From positions 15,190,001 to 15,254,000 of the forward strand of contig JANTQA010000047.1 in assembly GCA_027625915.1 (NCBI GenBank): a stretch of DNA of 64,000 nucleotides, read 5' to 3'. The translations under genes and the position numbers were made by a program. Shown here piece by piece: positions 45,201 through 56,289 of this stretch (within the stretch, counting starts at the first letter, position 1; every line of letters starts with the position of its first letter). The notes under the pieces are model-generated. The model did no database searches and was not told the origin of the DNA. It worked only from the letters and a program-made list of their open reading frames with translations. The stretch is from Anaeramoeba flamelloides. Taxonomy: Eukaryota; Metamonada; Anaeramoebidae.

Positions 45201-47547
45201 ACTGTCCATTTTAATTTGATTTTCCATGAAACACCAAACTGAAAATAATGTGATGTTATGAATTCAAAAAAGTAAAGACAAAAATGATTTTCAAAATATT
45301 GATAAAAAGTCAACAAATTTCAATATGCCTATTCCCAGCTCCGATATTAAAAACTTTTTTCTTAACATTTTTGCTATTTATTTTCTTTTAGTAACGTTTT
45401 AAAACGGCTTTACAAACAGAAATATTCTATATTAAAGAATAAATACCAAATAAAAATAAAATCAACTCAGGATCAATAATAGTTCTCAAATTGAAGTCAC
45501 AACAATTATTTAAAATATCAAAATAAAATTTAAGGTTTACAATCCCTGAAATTTGAAAAAAAATTATCTTATGTAGGGTGTTACCACTTGTTAATTTGGT
45601 TCTTAGCTGATCGATCTTGTGAATGGTATTGGTTTTGAATAGTGGTTCAAAATGGCAATTTTGGACTAGTTTATTTTTTTTTTTTTCCGAAATCCGAATT
45701 GAAGAGTTTAAGGACTATATTAGATAGGAATTTAAGAATAAAGTTCAGATTTTTGGGTTGTAGAAGAAAATTTTGATTTACTTTTTAGTCAATTAACTAA
45801 CTGAAAAATTCTTCCATTAATAAATCTTGCAAGGATGAATTGTTCCCCATTTTTAATTCTCTGATTTTTGATCAATTTGCTTCGTAACATAAATTACTGT
45901 TTTTTCATGCTAGAAAAAAAGACTTTTAAATAAATGATTTTCAAAATTCTGATTTTTTCCTTTTATACTCAAAATACTCCTTTAAGAGTGATATTTTTTA
46001 AAATTATTCAAGAAAATAATTTCTTGAATGATTTATTACTGGTATTTGAATTATAAATGGGAAAAAATTTTCACTTCATTTCCGATTTTCCTTTTTCAAA
46101 TAGAGTTTTTAAATTACAAATTACTTATTGAGAACTCTATTTATATTAGAAAAATCTCGAAAAGAAAGTGAGTGAAAATTCTTTCCCATTTATAATTCAA
46201 ATACCAGTAATTTTTTTTTAGACATTACAATTTATTTTGCATTTTTTGTTTAATTTTAAAGAGGAATTTTGAAATTGAATTTGATTCTTTTTCTCAAAGT
46301 TTAATAAATATGGTAGTTTTCGTAATATAGTTTGAATAACTAAAAATAATAAACGATAATTATCAGGGTTTATCCACATCAAAAACGAGTATTAAAAATA
46401 AATTTAGATCAATAAAATTTTGTCTATTGTTTTCAAAAGTGAAAATTGCGATTTTGATAATTAATACTTTTGTAATCTTCAAAATAACAAAAATTGTCAT
46501 TTTTTTTTTATTCAATATTTCATTTTTAAACTTTTTGGATTATTTTTGTTTGATATATCGGAAAAAAGAAAATATATTTATTGAAAGGTTTAATTTTAAA
46601 TTTAATTTTTTTTTCAATAAATCATTTTTTCTTTCAAAAAATCAAAGGCTTTTATCTCTTAATACAAATCAAATCTTCTTAATCTTACCAAAAAAAAATT
46701 GGTATTAATTTTCTTTTTAACAATAACCAAGGATTTTTAGATAAAAAATTGTATTTTATCAAGTATGAATAAGGAGTATTTTACCGCTTATAAAAACTCT
46801 TACTATAAAATTAATTTAATTCGCATTTGTAACCTAAAATCCTCTAGTTTATAATAATTTCAAAGTTTATAATTTTTAATGCGCCTTGTACCATTCACTA
46901 TTTTGGAATTAGTAAAATCGGGAATATATGAAACCAGCGAATGAAAGCGAAGCGAAAATTTGCGAATAGGGCAATTATTTTTTTTCGTGATTGATTGGTG
47001 ACCTTCTAAGATTGAAAATACATGTTTATATCACCATCTAAATACATTATATACTTTAAATTTTTACAAAGCTGATCGATCATGAAAAAAAACATTACCC
47101 GTTTTTGGCCATTTTTGCCCAAAAATCCAAAAAAAAAAAATGCGCTAATTTGCGAAAAGTGTTTTGAATTTTGCAAAAAAAAGCGAACTGTTTACATTAT
47201 GTTGACATTTGAGTTGACATTTGTGTTGACATTCTGCGAAAATTTTGCGAATACTTGAAATTTTTAATGTTAACATTTCATTTTTTTGATGTTGACATTG
47301 AAAACATGTCAACATTTTCAGATTAATGATGTTGACATTTTTTCAATGTTAACATTTTTTGAAATTTAATGTTGACATTGACCATGTTAACATGTTAAAA
47401 CGAAAATGTTGAAATTTTTAATTTCAAAATATTCAAACAAAATACCGCAGAATTAGGTTAGGATATGTTGGGGTATGTTGGGGTAGGTTAGGGTAGGTAG
47501 GGTAGGGTAGGTAGGTTGGGTTGGCTTGGGTGGGTGAAGGTATACAT

Positions 47548-47583
<36 letters not shown>

Positions 47584-50500
47584 GTGTATGTAGGGTAGGT
47601 TAGGGTAGTGTATGGGTGGATATGTAGGGTAGGGTAGGTTAGAGTTGATAGTAGCAATATTCCTGGAGTATTAACTTTCATCATATAATGTTTACATACT
47701 GTTAACATTAACATCATAAAAAGTTGACATATTATTAACATCTACATCATGCCAACAATATTTCAACAAACAAAAAATGAAAGTTGATCATTTTTCATTA
47801 TGTCAACATCATGTCAACATATACTGTTTATTGTTAACATAATGTTAACATCCCAAACAGGTTAACAGCATGTTAACACATATCGCATATTTTCGCAATT
47901 TATTTTTAACAAAAAAATAGCAAAAAATGCCTAAAAAGGTCTAAAACGGGTATGGTTTTTTTTCATGATCGATCAGCTTTGTAATAATTAAGAGTATATA
48001 ATGTATTTAGATGGTGATATAAACATGTATTTTCAATCTTAGAAGGTCACCAATCAATCACGAAAAAAAATAATTACCCTATTCGCAAATTTTCGCTTCG
48101 CTTTCATTCGCATTTTGAAAAAGCTGCCGTAAAATCATCAAAATGACTGATTTGACTGGTGATAAAAAAAATAAAAATCAAAAAGTTATCAAAATTTGAG
48201 ATTCACATTTCTGTGATTTCTGTGATTTCTGTGATTTGTTTTTTCAATAAGAAATGAAAATATTATATTTTGCTTTTTAACTTTTAGAAAGATCTTTCGA
48301 GATCTTTGGCGTTTTATTGTTTTAAAGTTTGGTTTATCAAGGTAAGCCAACTTTTTAAAAGCTAAACAAAAAAATTTTGTTTTTAAAAATTATTTTTTCT
48401 TTTTTTGAAAACTTTTTAATGTCTAATTGTAGTAGAACCTTAATCCTTTTTCAAATTTTAATGTTCTAGGATTTGAGTTAATTTCCTTGTATAACTTTTG
48501 TTATATTCTCTCTGAAAAGTGGAATTAAAATTTCTAAAACAATTTCCCTTGTATTTTGAACATTCAAGAAAAGCCAGATAATTTGAGAAGAGATATCAAA
48601 AAAAGAATCTTGATATTTCACATTTATTTGCAATTTTATTTTTGAATACACTGAAAACTCTAACATTGAGTTTCTTCTTCTTTTTTTTAACAGAAGAAAT
48701 TTTGGAACATTAACAAAGATTTATTATCTTTTGGTTAATATGATAACTCCAAAGAGAGAATCTATTGAAAGAATTTGCTATTGTGATTCAAATTAAAATT
48801 TAATAATGAAATAACAGTTTCTAAAATGGAAAAGTAACAGATTTTAAATTAATTCAGAGATAAATTCATTCTTAGAAATATTTATTCTGAGCAAAATTAA
48901 AATATCTATTTTACATTTACCTTAAAATGATTTTCTAATTTCCTTCTGTGCTGTGATGAGATTTTTCTTTGAAAATCAATCCATGAATATGACTAAATAT
49001 TTAATTTACAAAATTTGTACAAAAAAAAATGTAATGTATAAAAGAAAGACAACATTACTGACTTAAAAAGATAAGCTCTACAAAATTAGGTAAAAATATA
49101 AATTAAAAATAGATCTCTTTAAAAAAACAAAAAGAAACCAGAACAAAGGGTATATTATGATTAATAGATTTATCTATCATATTTTTTTTTTAAAAAAAAC
49201 AATATTTCCGAATTCTCCTAACCTTAATTCATTTATTCACTCATATTTATTTATTAAATATTCTCTTTTAACTCCTCCCCCCCAAAAAAAAAAAAAAAAC
49301 ATACACACACACACACATGCCTATATACACATTAACTAATCTTTAAAAAGAAAATGGATCCGTTTATTATTTATTAGGGAATTCCACATTGAAACTGTTT
49401 TACACATTTGGGATTACATTTTTGCTGATTATAGCCCACTTGATTTTGTTGATTATTTTTCTGCATCAATGCTAATATTTATTCGAGAACAAATTATTGT
49501 CAGAGATTTTTCTTGGTCTTTAAAAAGACTCTTTAAGTATCCACCAATTGAAGATATTACAGTTTTAATTGAATGTACATTTTCATTAAAAGGTACTTCA
49601 TCAAGAAATAATAAATTAATTGGAGCTATTAATAATAGTCAAGTATCTAAAATTCTTTTAGCTTTAAAACAAGAAGATGAAATGAGAAAAAGGGGATATG
49701 GAAGGGGAAGAGGCAGAGGCAGAGGCAGAGGCAGAGGCAGAGGCAGAGGGAGAGGGAGAGGCAGAGGTAAAGGGAAGGGGAGAGGTAAAGGTAGGGGAAG
49801 TGGGTTTGGAAATATTATTAAAAAATTTCCAAATATACAAAAACAACCATTATTTGGAGGAAGGACAAATAAAAATCAACAAAAAACTAAAAAAACAAAA
49901 AATATCAAGACAAAAACTAACAAGCCAATAAAAAATGAAAAAAAACCAAAAAATGTCATAAAAAAAGATAAACGTTCCGAAACTGAAAAAAAATATAATG
50001 AACTGATGCAAAAAAATAAAAAATTGTCAATTTATTTGGAAATGTCAATAAATGCAATTCAAGATTATTTGTTTAACGATTCTCAAACACAAAATGATAA
50101 CTCGGATTCTAGTATATATGTTGCAATTGCAGAACTTAAACAGATCAAAGACATTTTATTTGGTAGATTAAAATTTGAAGACAAAACAGATTTTTTTAAA
50201 AGGATGATCCAAACGACAGATTTAAAGGATGGATTAAATATGTTAACAAACCAATCAGTAAATGAAAATAATGATAATGATGAAAATGAAGGAGAATTTG
50301 TTGATAATGTTAATAAATCAACTGAAGACGAAAAAGAGAACGAAAAAGAGACAAAACATATTGATCCTTTATCTGGCAAAGCAATTGAAACCCCAAATCT
50401 GGCTCAAGAAGACAGTTCAACACAAGATATAATACAAGAAAAAAAAATCCCAGAAATTTTAGAAGTTGACTTTAGTAAAATTAATAAAAAGAAAAAGAAA

Positions 50501-50950
50501 AGAAAGAAAAAAAGAACAAAAAAAAGTACCAAAACTCAAATACAAAAAAAAAAGGAAACAATCGGTGCAAATCTTTTTGGTGATTTAGACACAATTTCAT
50601 CATCTTCAAAAATGAATAAAAATTCTATTTTTGATGAAGATACACCAAAAGATAAAAAAAAAAAATCAAATAAAAAATTACAAAATGGTTTGAATTTTGA
50701 CGAGAAAAATAATGATGATAACCAATTATTTGGATCATCCCAAAAGCAAACAACAATTTCAAATGAAAAGTCAAATGGAAATGAAGAAAAAAAAATTGGA
50801 GATGAGAATGGGAATGACAATGGGAATGGCAACGATAAAGTTAATGAAACAGAATTGCAAACTTCAAATGATTTGATGAAATTTTTTAGCGGAGGCGATA
50901 TTTTTGGTAGTGGCTCTAAAACTGGAATAAATGATAATTTATTTGATTAA
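42215..50950 (+). CDS. TBC1D5-like Rab GTPase-activating protein, five exons (834 aa)
   Basis: The exons are 42215-42774, 43099-43416, 48288-48341 and 49378-50950, plus possibly others. All phases agree. The TBC domain runs from about residue 22 to 362. The arginine finger is Arg130 (IALDVERTMP) and the glutamine finger is Gln165 (IIYKQGMHELLA), so it should accelerate GTP hydrolysis on a Rab. The motifs NPLALDEDSEWNQYF, YFVHDAFTIFERLM, SKDPQLHEYFKLAGIELQIF and REFHIETVLHIWDYIFADYS follow TBC1D5, the Rab7 GAP that works with retromer on endosomes. The C-terminal half is low-complexity: an Arg-Gly tract at about 416-450, Lys-rich blocks, acidic repeats and short LFGD/LFGS/IFGS/NLFD motifs that might bind trafficking partners (inference). 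Intron 1 (GTTTGC donor, AAG acceptor) is the least certain. Intron 2 is 4,871 bp and contains the foldback element FB1. Four exons are shown here; a further mini-exon cannot be excluded. Confidence 0.87.
44752..44975. mobile_element. Probable hairpin element family H
   Basis: CAGCTATTTTAAAAAAGTGA plus GTACTTT on the left is approximately inverted on the right (AAAAAAGTACTCATTTTTTG). Similar half-ends occur at 4785, 57508-57655 and 60040-60075. It lies in TBC gene intron 2. Confidence 0.4.
46039..46207. mobile_element. Hairpin element family D, best copy
   Basis: TA then CTGGTATTTGAATTATAAAT on the left, and ATTTATAATTCAAATACCAG then TA on the right. The ends are exact inverses over 20 bases and continue inward (ATTTTCACTTCATTTCC). 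It is 169 bp and lies in TBC gene intron 2. Confidence 0.85.
46938..48111. mobile_element. Foldback element FB1 with GTTRACAT arrays and telomere-like core
   Basis: The left arm (46938-47117) and right arm (47925-48111) are inverted copies of about 180 bp with only a handful of differences. Outer ends are GCGAATGAAAGCGAAGCG. Inside each arm lies a zone rich in GTTGACAT and GTTAACAT, in both orientations (47196-47400 and 47695-47880). The centre (47455-47650) holds GGTTAGGGTAGGTAGGG-type sequence on both sides of a (TA)n tract. There is no coding capacity, and the open frame on the minus strand is simple repeat. The layout fits a foldback or long-TIR DNA element. The high arm identity suggests a recent origin or arm conversion. 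It sits within intron 2 of the TBC gene. Confidence 0.8.
47455..47650. repeat. Telomere-like G-rich repeat in FB1
   Basis: Irregular tandem GGGTAGGTTAGGGTAGG units on the plus strand, split by about 30 bases of TA. Two of the segments read TTAGGG. Runs of three G at short spacing could form G-quadruplexes. Confidence 0.8.
49273..49330. repeat. C run, A run and (CA)n tract
   Basis: A CCTCCCCCCC run followed by 16 A and (CA)n lies in the last TBC gene intron, about 50 bp before its acceptor. Confidence 0.8.
49690..49800 (+). repeat. Arg-Gly coding minisatellite in the TBC gene
   Basis: Hexamer GGCAGA and relatives, repeated some 15 times, encode the Arg-Gly/Lys-Gly tract. It is one of the few GC-rich stretches of the window. 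Confidence 0.85.
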
Positions 50951-51121
50951 AAAAGTTTTTTATTAATTTTTTAGATTTCATTTAAATTTTGCTTTTAGAA
51001 AGTAAAAATAAATTAATTATTTTTCTTTTTTTTTAATTACCAGTACTCAAAATAATAAAATCTCGTTATAGATAATTCTTTTTTTTTTACTTTTCAATCA
51101 AAATTCTTTTTTTTAATCAAC

Positions 51122-51669
51122 AAAACTAAGTTACAAAAGTTTAGACACAATTTAAACAGTTGAAATAATAACAATACTACACTTTACATTTAGTTTGGAA
51201 ATAATTTTGATTTTAACAAACAACTATTTTCATTTTTTGTCTTTTTTGTTTTGTTTACCTTTCCTTTTTTTCCAGTTCCACAATTTTTTCCTTAGATCTG
51301 TAATTGTTTTTTTTCAAATAGTTGATAGAAGATTAGTGGTGAGTTTGTTAAATTGAAAAATCACAGACAATTAGTTGTGGTATCTAATAATTTATCGATC
51401 AATAATTGTTTATAGAATTTTTACAAATTTAACAATATCTTTTTTTGAAATGTTCGTTTCATTATTTTGGATACAGGGGATTTTGATTTTTGGGTTTTAT
51501 ATTTTTTTCTTCTATTTGGGTAGAAATGATTACTTATAAAAACATAGGAACTTGGTAATTTAAATCTGGTTTTATATTACGTTTGGAAAAAGGCAATGAA
51601 ATGAGTTTGTTTTGCCTATTATTGATTGTGTGTTTCTGGGTCGGTTCAAAAGTTTTCGAATGGGATTTA
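51122..51669 (+). repeat. Dispersed repeat R1, diverged copy 5
   Basis: Begins AAAACTAAGTTACAAAAG and ends TTTTCGAATGGGATTTA. It pairs with the copy at 23263 as a subfamily (TTTGGAAATAATTTTGATTT, GTTGATAGAAG, ATCGATCAATAATTG). It begins 170 bp after the TBC stop codon. Confidence 0.6.
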
Positions 51670-52339
51670 CTTTGATTATAAACCATTTTCCAGTCAAAGG
51701 GTTCAAGTTGTCAGAGATGAATTATATGTGTTTAAAGGCTTTGGATAGATACTTGAAAAAAAATTAATTTTGGATATTACAAAAATGAAATCATTTTTTT
51801 CACTTTACTGAATTTGATTTTTTTCGATTTTTATAATTAAAAACCTAATTATTACACATTTTTTTATTATATTGTTGGATGTTTGGTCACTTTTGAATAA
51901 TTTATTATTCTAATTTTACTAATACAGTGCGAATGATTGTAGAAAATCATATTGATTTCTATTCACAGTTTACTATTGATCTTCAATTGAAGATAAAAAT
52001 GATCATTGTTGTTTTTGCTGGCTTGGTAATAAGAATTTAGGGTTTTCTATCTTTTTTAAAAACTATCTTGATTGATGGTTTGATGATAAAAAAGAATTAA
52101 AATATCCCCTAATATATATCATTCAGGTTATTTCTTTTTTTTACCATTTAAACATTAATTATTAAAAAATAATTGATATTAGAAATTTTTTACTCCCTTT
52201 TGAAAGAAAAAACGTATAGATAAGATGTATAGAAAGATCTCATTTTTAAGAATGAATATTTGTTTCAAAATTTTCTTTTTGTTTATAAATTTTTTTTTAA
52301 CAAATTTTCCATATCTATTTTCTCAAAATCTCAGTGCAC

Positions 52340-54160
52340 TATACTGACTCAAAAACATTTATCAAACCCAAGTATAAACTCAAAATACCACACATAAAGT
52401 CAGATCACGTTGACTTGAGCATTTTTGAAATCAATCAATTTCTTTAGATTCGGTTTGGATAAGATCTGTTAAGAACAAATTCAATTTATTTCAGATATAA
52501 TTGATGGAAAATTTACCAATTATGAGAATTACATTATCCTCTTTATCTTCCCCTCCAAAAATTTAAAAACTATAAAAATAGGATAAACCGGAGGAATTCA
52601 ATCATTTCACAAATGGAAATTTCAAAAAAGTTTAAAAATATAAAAATCAAGATGAAAAATTAGAAAAAATTGAATTAAATATATTATTCTTTAATTGAAA
52701 TTATTTTAAATTTAGTTAAAAATTGATAAAAACAGTTTGTTAAAGGGTTTCAAAAAATTGATAATTTCAAATATGCTATTTATGACTGAAATAGCAAATA
52801 TTTTGACACAAAGAAAAATTTATTTTTTGAAAAAATAGCTTATTATTATTCACGATATATTTAATAATTGATTAATTATAACTGAAAAGGAATAGTATTG
52901 AATAGAAAAAAAACTTATGAATTTGTTTTCTCAATAAAAATGGAGAATAATATAGTAGATTATTAATATAGACCAATTTCACTTTATTATATTTTACCTA
53001 GATAATTTCTCAAAATGCATATCTGCTTATTTAACCATGTTGAGAATTGATTCATAAATCACAATATCGTTTCTGAACAAAAATTCGATACTCAGATAGC
53101 AGTAATTGACTTCGTATATATATATATATATATAATTAAAATAATAAAATTGATATTATAATGATTGATATAACTAATGTGCTTAAACATAATCACTTTG
53201 AAAATTTTTAGAAAAACAATAAAAAACTGATTTTTTAAAAAAAAAAAAAAAAATTTATTAAACGATTATCCAGGCGAATGACTATATTTTCTAAGGAGGC
53301 CCCCTATTACAGTTTGTGTTTACTTTTATTTAAAATTTTTAAACTAACAAATTATATCATTAACAATTTATTGTCAAATCTTTGCAGATGATTTAATCCT
53401 AATTATAAAAGGAAGGAGAAATCAATTAAACCGAAAATTTTCTTTTAATATATGAAATTATATATTCTATTTGGATTAAAACCTAATAAAAACATAATAG
53501 TTATTTCAAAATATTTGTGAAAAATATTAATTATCTGGGTAATTTTGATAAAAAATTTCACTTATAGCTAATAATTAACAAAAACTAAAAAAAAAAAACA
53601 ATATAAAAATTACAATAAAATTTCATTAATGATTTAATAACTATTCTCTGAATAATAATTTGAAAATTAAACTCCTTAAATCTTTTATATTAAGCCAATT
53701 AACATATGGATTAGAAAAATATAATTATAAAATAACAACTTTATAATCTGAATTCTTTGATAAATTCGTTTATTAACGAAATATGCTAAATAAACCGAAA
53801 TAATCAGTTCTTACAAATAAAAAAGGAATTTAAATTTAAAAATTTGGGAATTTTAATTCATAAAACGAAATTTAAATTAAAAAATCAATTAAAAAAATTT
53901 TCTATTCCTTATCTGAATAAACTAATAAAATTTAGCCGAAGAATTAACTATACAATCAATTGTCATTGAAAAAATTTAATTGAACAAAAATTTGAAATAT
54001 TTAAATCCACATATAACGAATTGCTAAATTCCAAAAAATGTATTTGGTTGGGTTTTTTAAAATTTGAAAGAATAGATTAAAATCAAATATTTTTCGCTAT
54101 TCTTTTGAATTCTAGAAATCTCAGAGCTTTTACACAATTTTTTATAAGAATAAAGAAAAA
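52340..54160 (+). mobile_element. Decayed LINE-type reverse transcriptase
   Basis: The clearest mark is QIFADDLILIIKG at about 53375, the FADD box of non-LTR reverse transcriptases. GGPLLQFVF at about 53297 resembles the preceding QGxPLSPxLF box, INYLGNF at about 53526 the YLG box, and SFILSQLTYGLEKYNY at about 53681 the thumb region. A KSDHVDLSIF segment near 52400 may be the end of an APE-type endonuclease. The order and spacing fit one LINE in plus orientation. Numerous stops show it is long dead. The 5' limit and the family are unknown. Confidence 0.55.
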
Positions 54161-54859
54161 AAAAAGATTTTAGAGATAAAACAGAAAACCTCAAAAAAAG
54201 CTTCGTTAGGTTTTTTTTTACTTATTGAAATAAAAAGAAGATTTTTGAAATTTTTTTTTTATTTCTAAAATTATATTGTTCAAAAAAGCATATCCACTCG
54301 GCTACACTCTACAGCACTCTACAGCACCTGATCACACTTGACAATATACGATATATTTATTCTAAGATAATAATAAAAAAAAAAACTTTATTTAAAACTC
54401 AAAGATATACATGATCAGCCAAGTTTAACAATTCGAAATTTTCGAATTTACTAATCGATTAAATCAAAATCATGATATAATAAAAATCAATTCAAATAAC
54501 ATTATGTCCTTTCTGAGTAAAATATGAAAAAAAGGATACTAGTATTTTATAAAAGTGATGGGTTTTTAAAGAATTAAAATTTTTTTGAAATATTCGATTT
54601 TCAAATAGTGAGAACTCAGTCTTTAAATACATGACAGAGACCGGAGTGGGAAGAGAGAAGTTTTTTTTTTTTTATTTTTCACCTCATTAAAACACAAAAC
54701 CCTAACAAAGTTATTATTCTTCGAAAAAAACGTAAAAAAAAAAATTACTTTTAAGAATGACTCTAAATGAAAATAGATTTTTTGAAAAAACAATTTTGGT
54801 TAACATAAAATGGGGGGTTCAACACAGAAATAGTTTTTTTTTAATACTATCTTTTGGTC

Positions 54860-55147
54860 TGGTTTATTCTTCAGGTGGATTGGTCTATTATTACAAATTT
54901 GTTGCAAAAATTAACTATTTTTGATATCTCCAAAACCCCTTCAAGGATTCCGAAAATAAAAGAGATTTAAATTGTATTTATTGGATCAATTGAAAATAAT
55001 ATAATGAATTATTATTTGAAGTTAATTGGTTTCTTCTTTCAATTGCTTTTACTTTTCATTTTCAGGATTCTGTGATTCTATCAATGTTCCCAATTAAAAA
55101 CCTTGTTTAAATTTTTTTTCCTGTTTTACTTTTTTTCCTGAAAGGTT
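54860..55147 (+). mobile_element. Hairpin element family C, truncated copy
   Basis: Matches the right two thirds of the element at 7088-7526: ATATCTCCAAAACC / AGATCTCCAAAACG, then a GTTTCTTCTTT block and the end CTGTTTTACTTTTTTTCC. The left end is not present. Confidence 0.55.
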
Positions 55148-56289
55148 ATTTTATTTTGATTAGTTTGAACATTGTGTGTATCTTAGAGTGTGTGATTTAA
55201 TATCTTATAATCTACAATAAATGTTATAGTGCAGTGATTATTCGGAAAAAATAATCAATTTATTTCAAAGATCTCGCAATTGATATTCGAAAACAGAAGG
55301 TAGTTTTTCAAAAAAGTACAGAATAATGTTTCTTGATTTTTAACATTTGTTTTAAAATTTGTTCTTAACTACTTTAAGAACTTATATCTCTGTTTGAAGT
55401 TTTTATTTACTTTCTTTTTAATTTTTTTTTTTAATTTTTCGACTTTCACTCCAAAAATAAAAAAAAATTAAAGTATCAAAATTATTTCGGACAAATTTGA
55501 GTATTTAATATTGAAACTAATGCCTTCCTTCACAAATAATAGATCACTGATTTAATAACTCTTAATAGTAAGAAATGGAGAATATGATAATATTAATTAC
55601 AGAGGAATGTAAGACTTTTGTCCGCGAAAAGTCTGATCTAAAAATATTAATTTTTATTTATTTACTTTAAACTGCTGACATATTTTTTTATTTCCTTACA
55701 AAATTTACAAAAAAACAAATCGTTCAGTTTAACAACCAGTTTGATTTTAATATGTTTGGTTATCATTTTCTACTAAAATTTCTAAACAAAAAATCACAAA
55801 TTATCCTTTTTGTAAATTGCTGTTCTATTTAAATTTCAACTCAATTAAAAATAGTTAATATAAAAGATAATCCCAATAAATTATCATTTCTAATTGATTT
55901 TGAAGCGTCTGGTGAATTTTTAATCTAATAATTAGAAAAATAGTTTGAGACTCGAAATAAAAATTTTCTCCACTGAAAAGGATAATTTCACCATTTTGAA
56001 ACAGATTTTTTTTGGAATAACAATTATAAAAGATAAGAAATACTTTCGTAAAGGAAATTTGTTGGTATTCTAGAGAGTTCTCTTATACCATTAAAAAAAA
56101 AAATGATTTACAGAAAAATTATTCAAATAAAGTCAAATTGAGAAATTGCTATTGTTATTTATCACTTCTTGACAAGTTTTTGTGTCAGTTCTGTATTTGG
56201 AAAATTGAATGATCCACCAAAATAAAGTTAATTGGATGGGATTTCTTCATTTTTTAATCAATTTTATTTTCGAATTTTTTTAAATTAAA

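Larger units (their letters stand above)
50951..56289. other. Gene-free interval with repeats
   Basis: It contains R1 copy 5, a decayed LINE, a truncated family C element (54860-55147) and long homopolymers. No intact gene is seen. The last few hundred bases should hold the promoter of the kinase gene. Confidence 0.5.

Noticed and set aside
47433-47741. 102-codon minus-strand frame rich in Tyr-Pro-Thr
   Set aside because: It is the translation of the telomere-like and TA repeats of FB1, with no protein-like composition.
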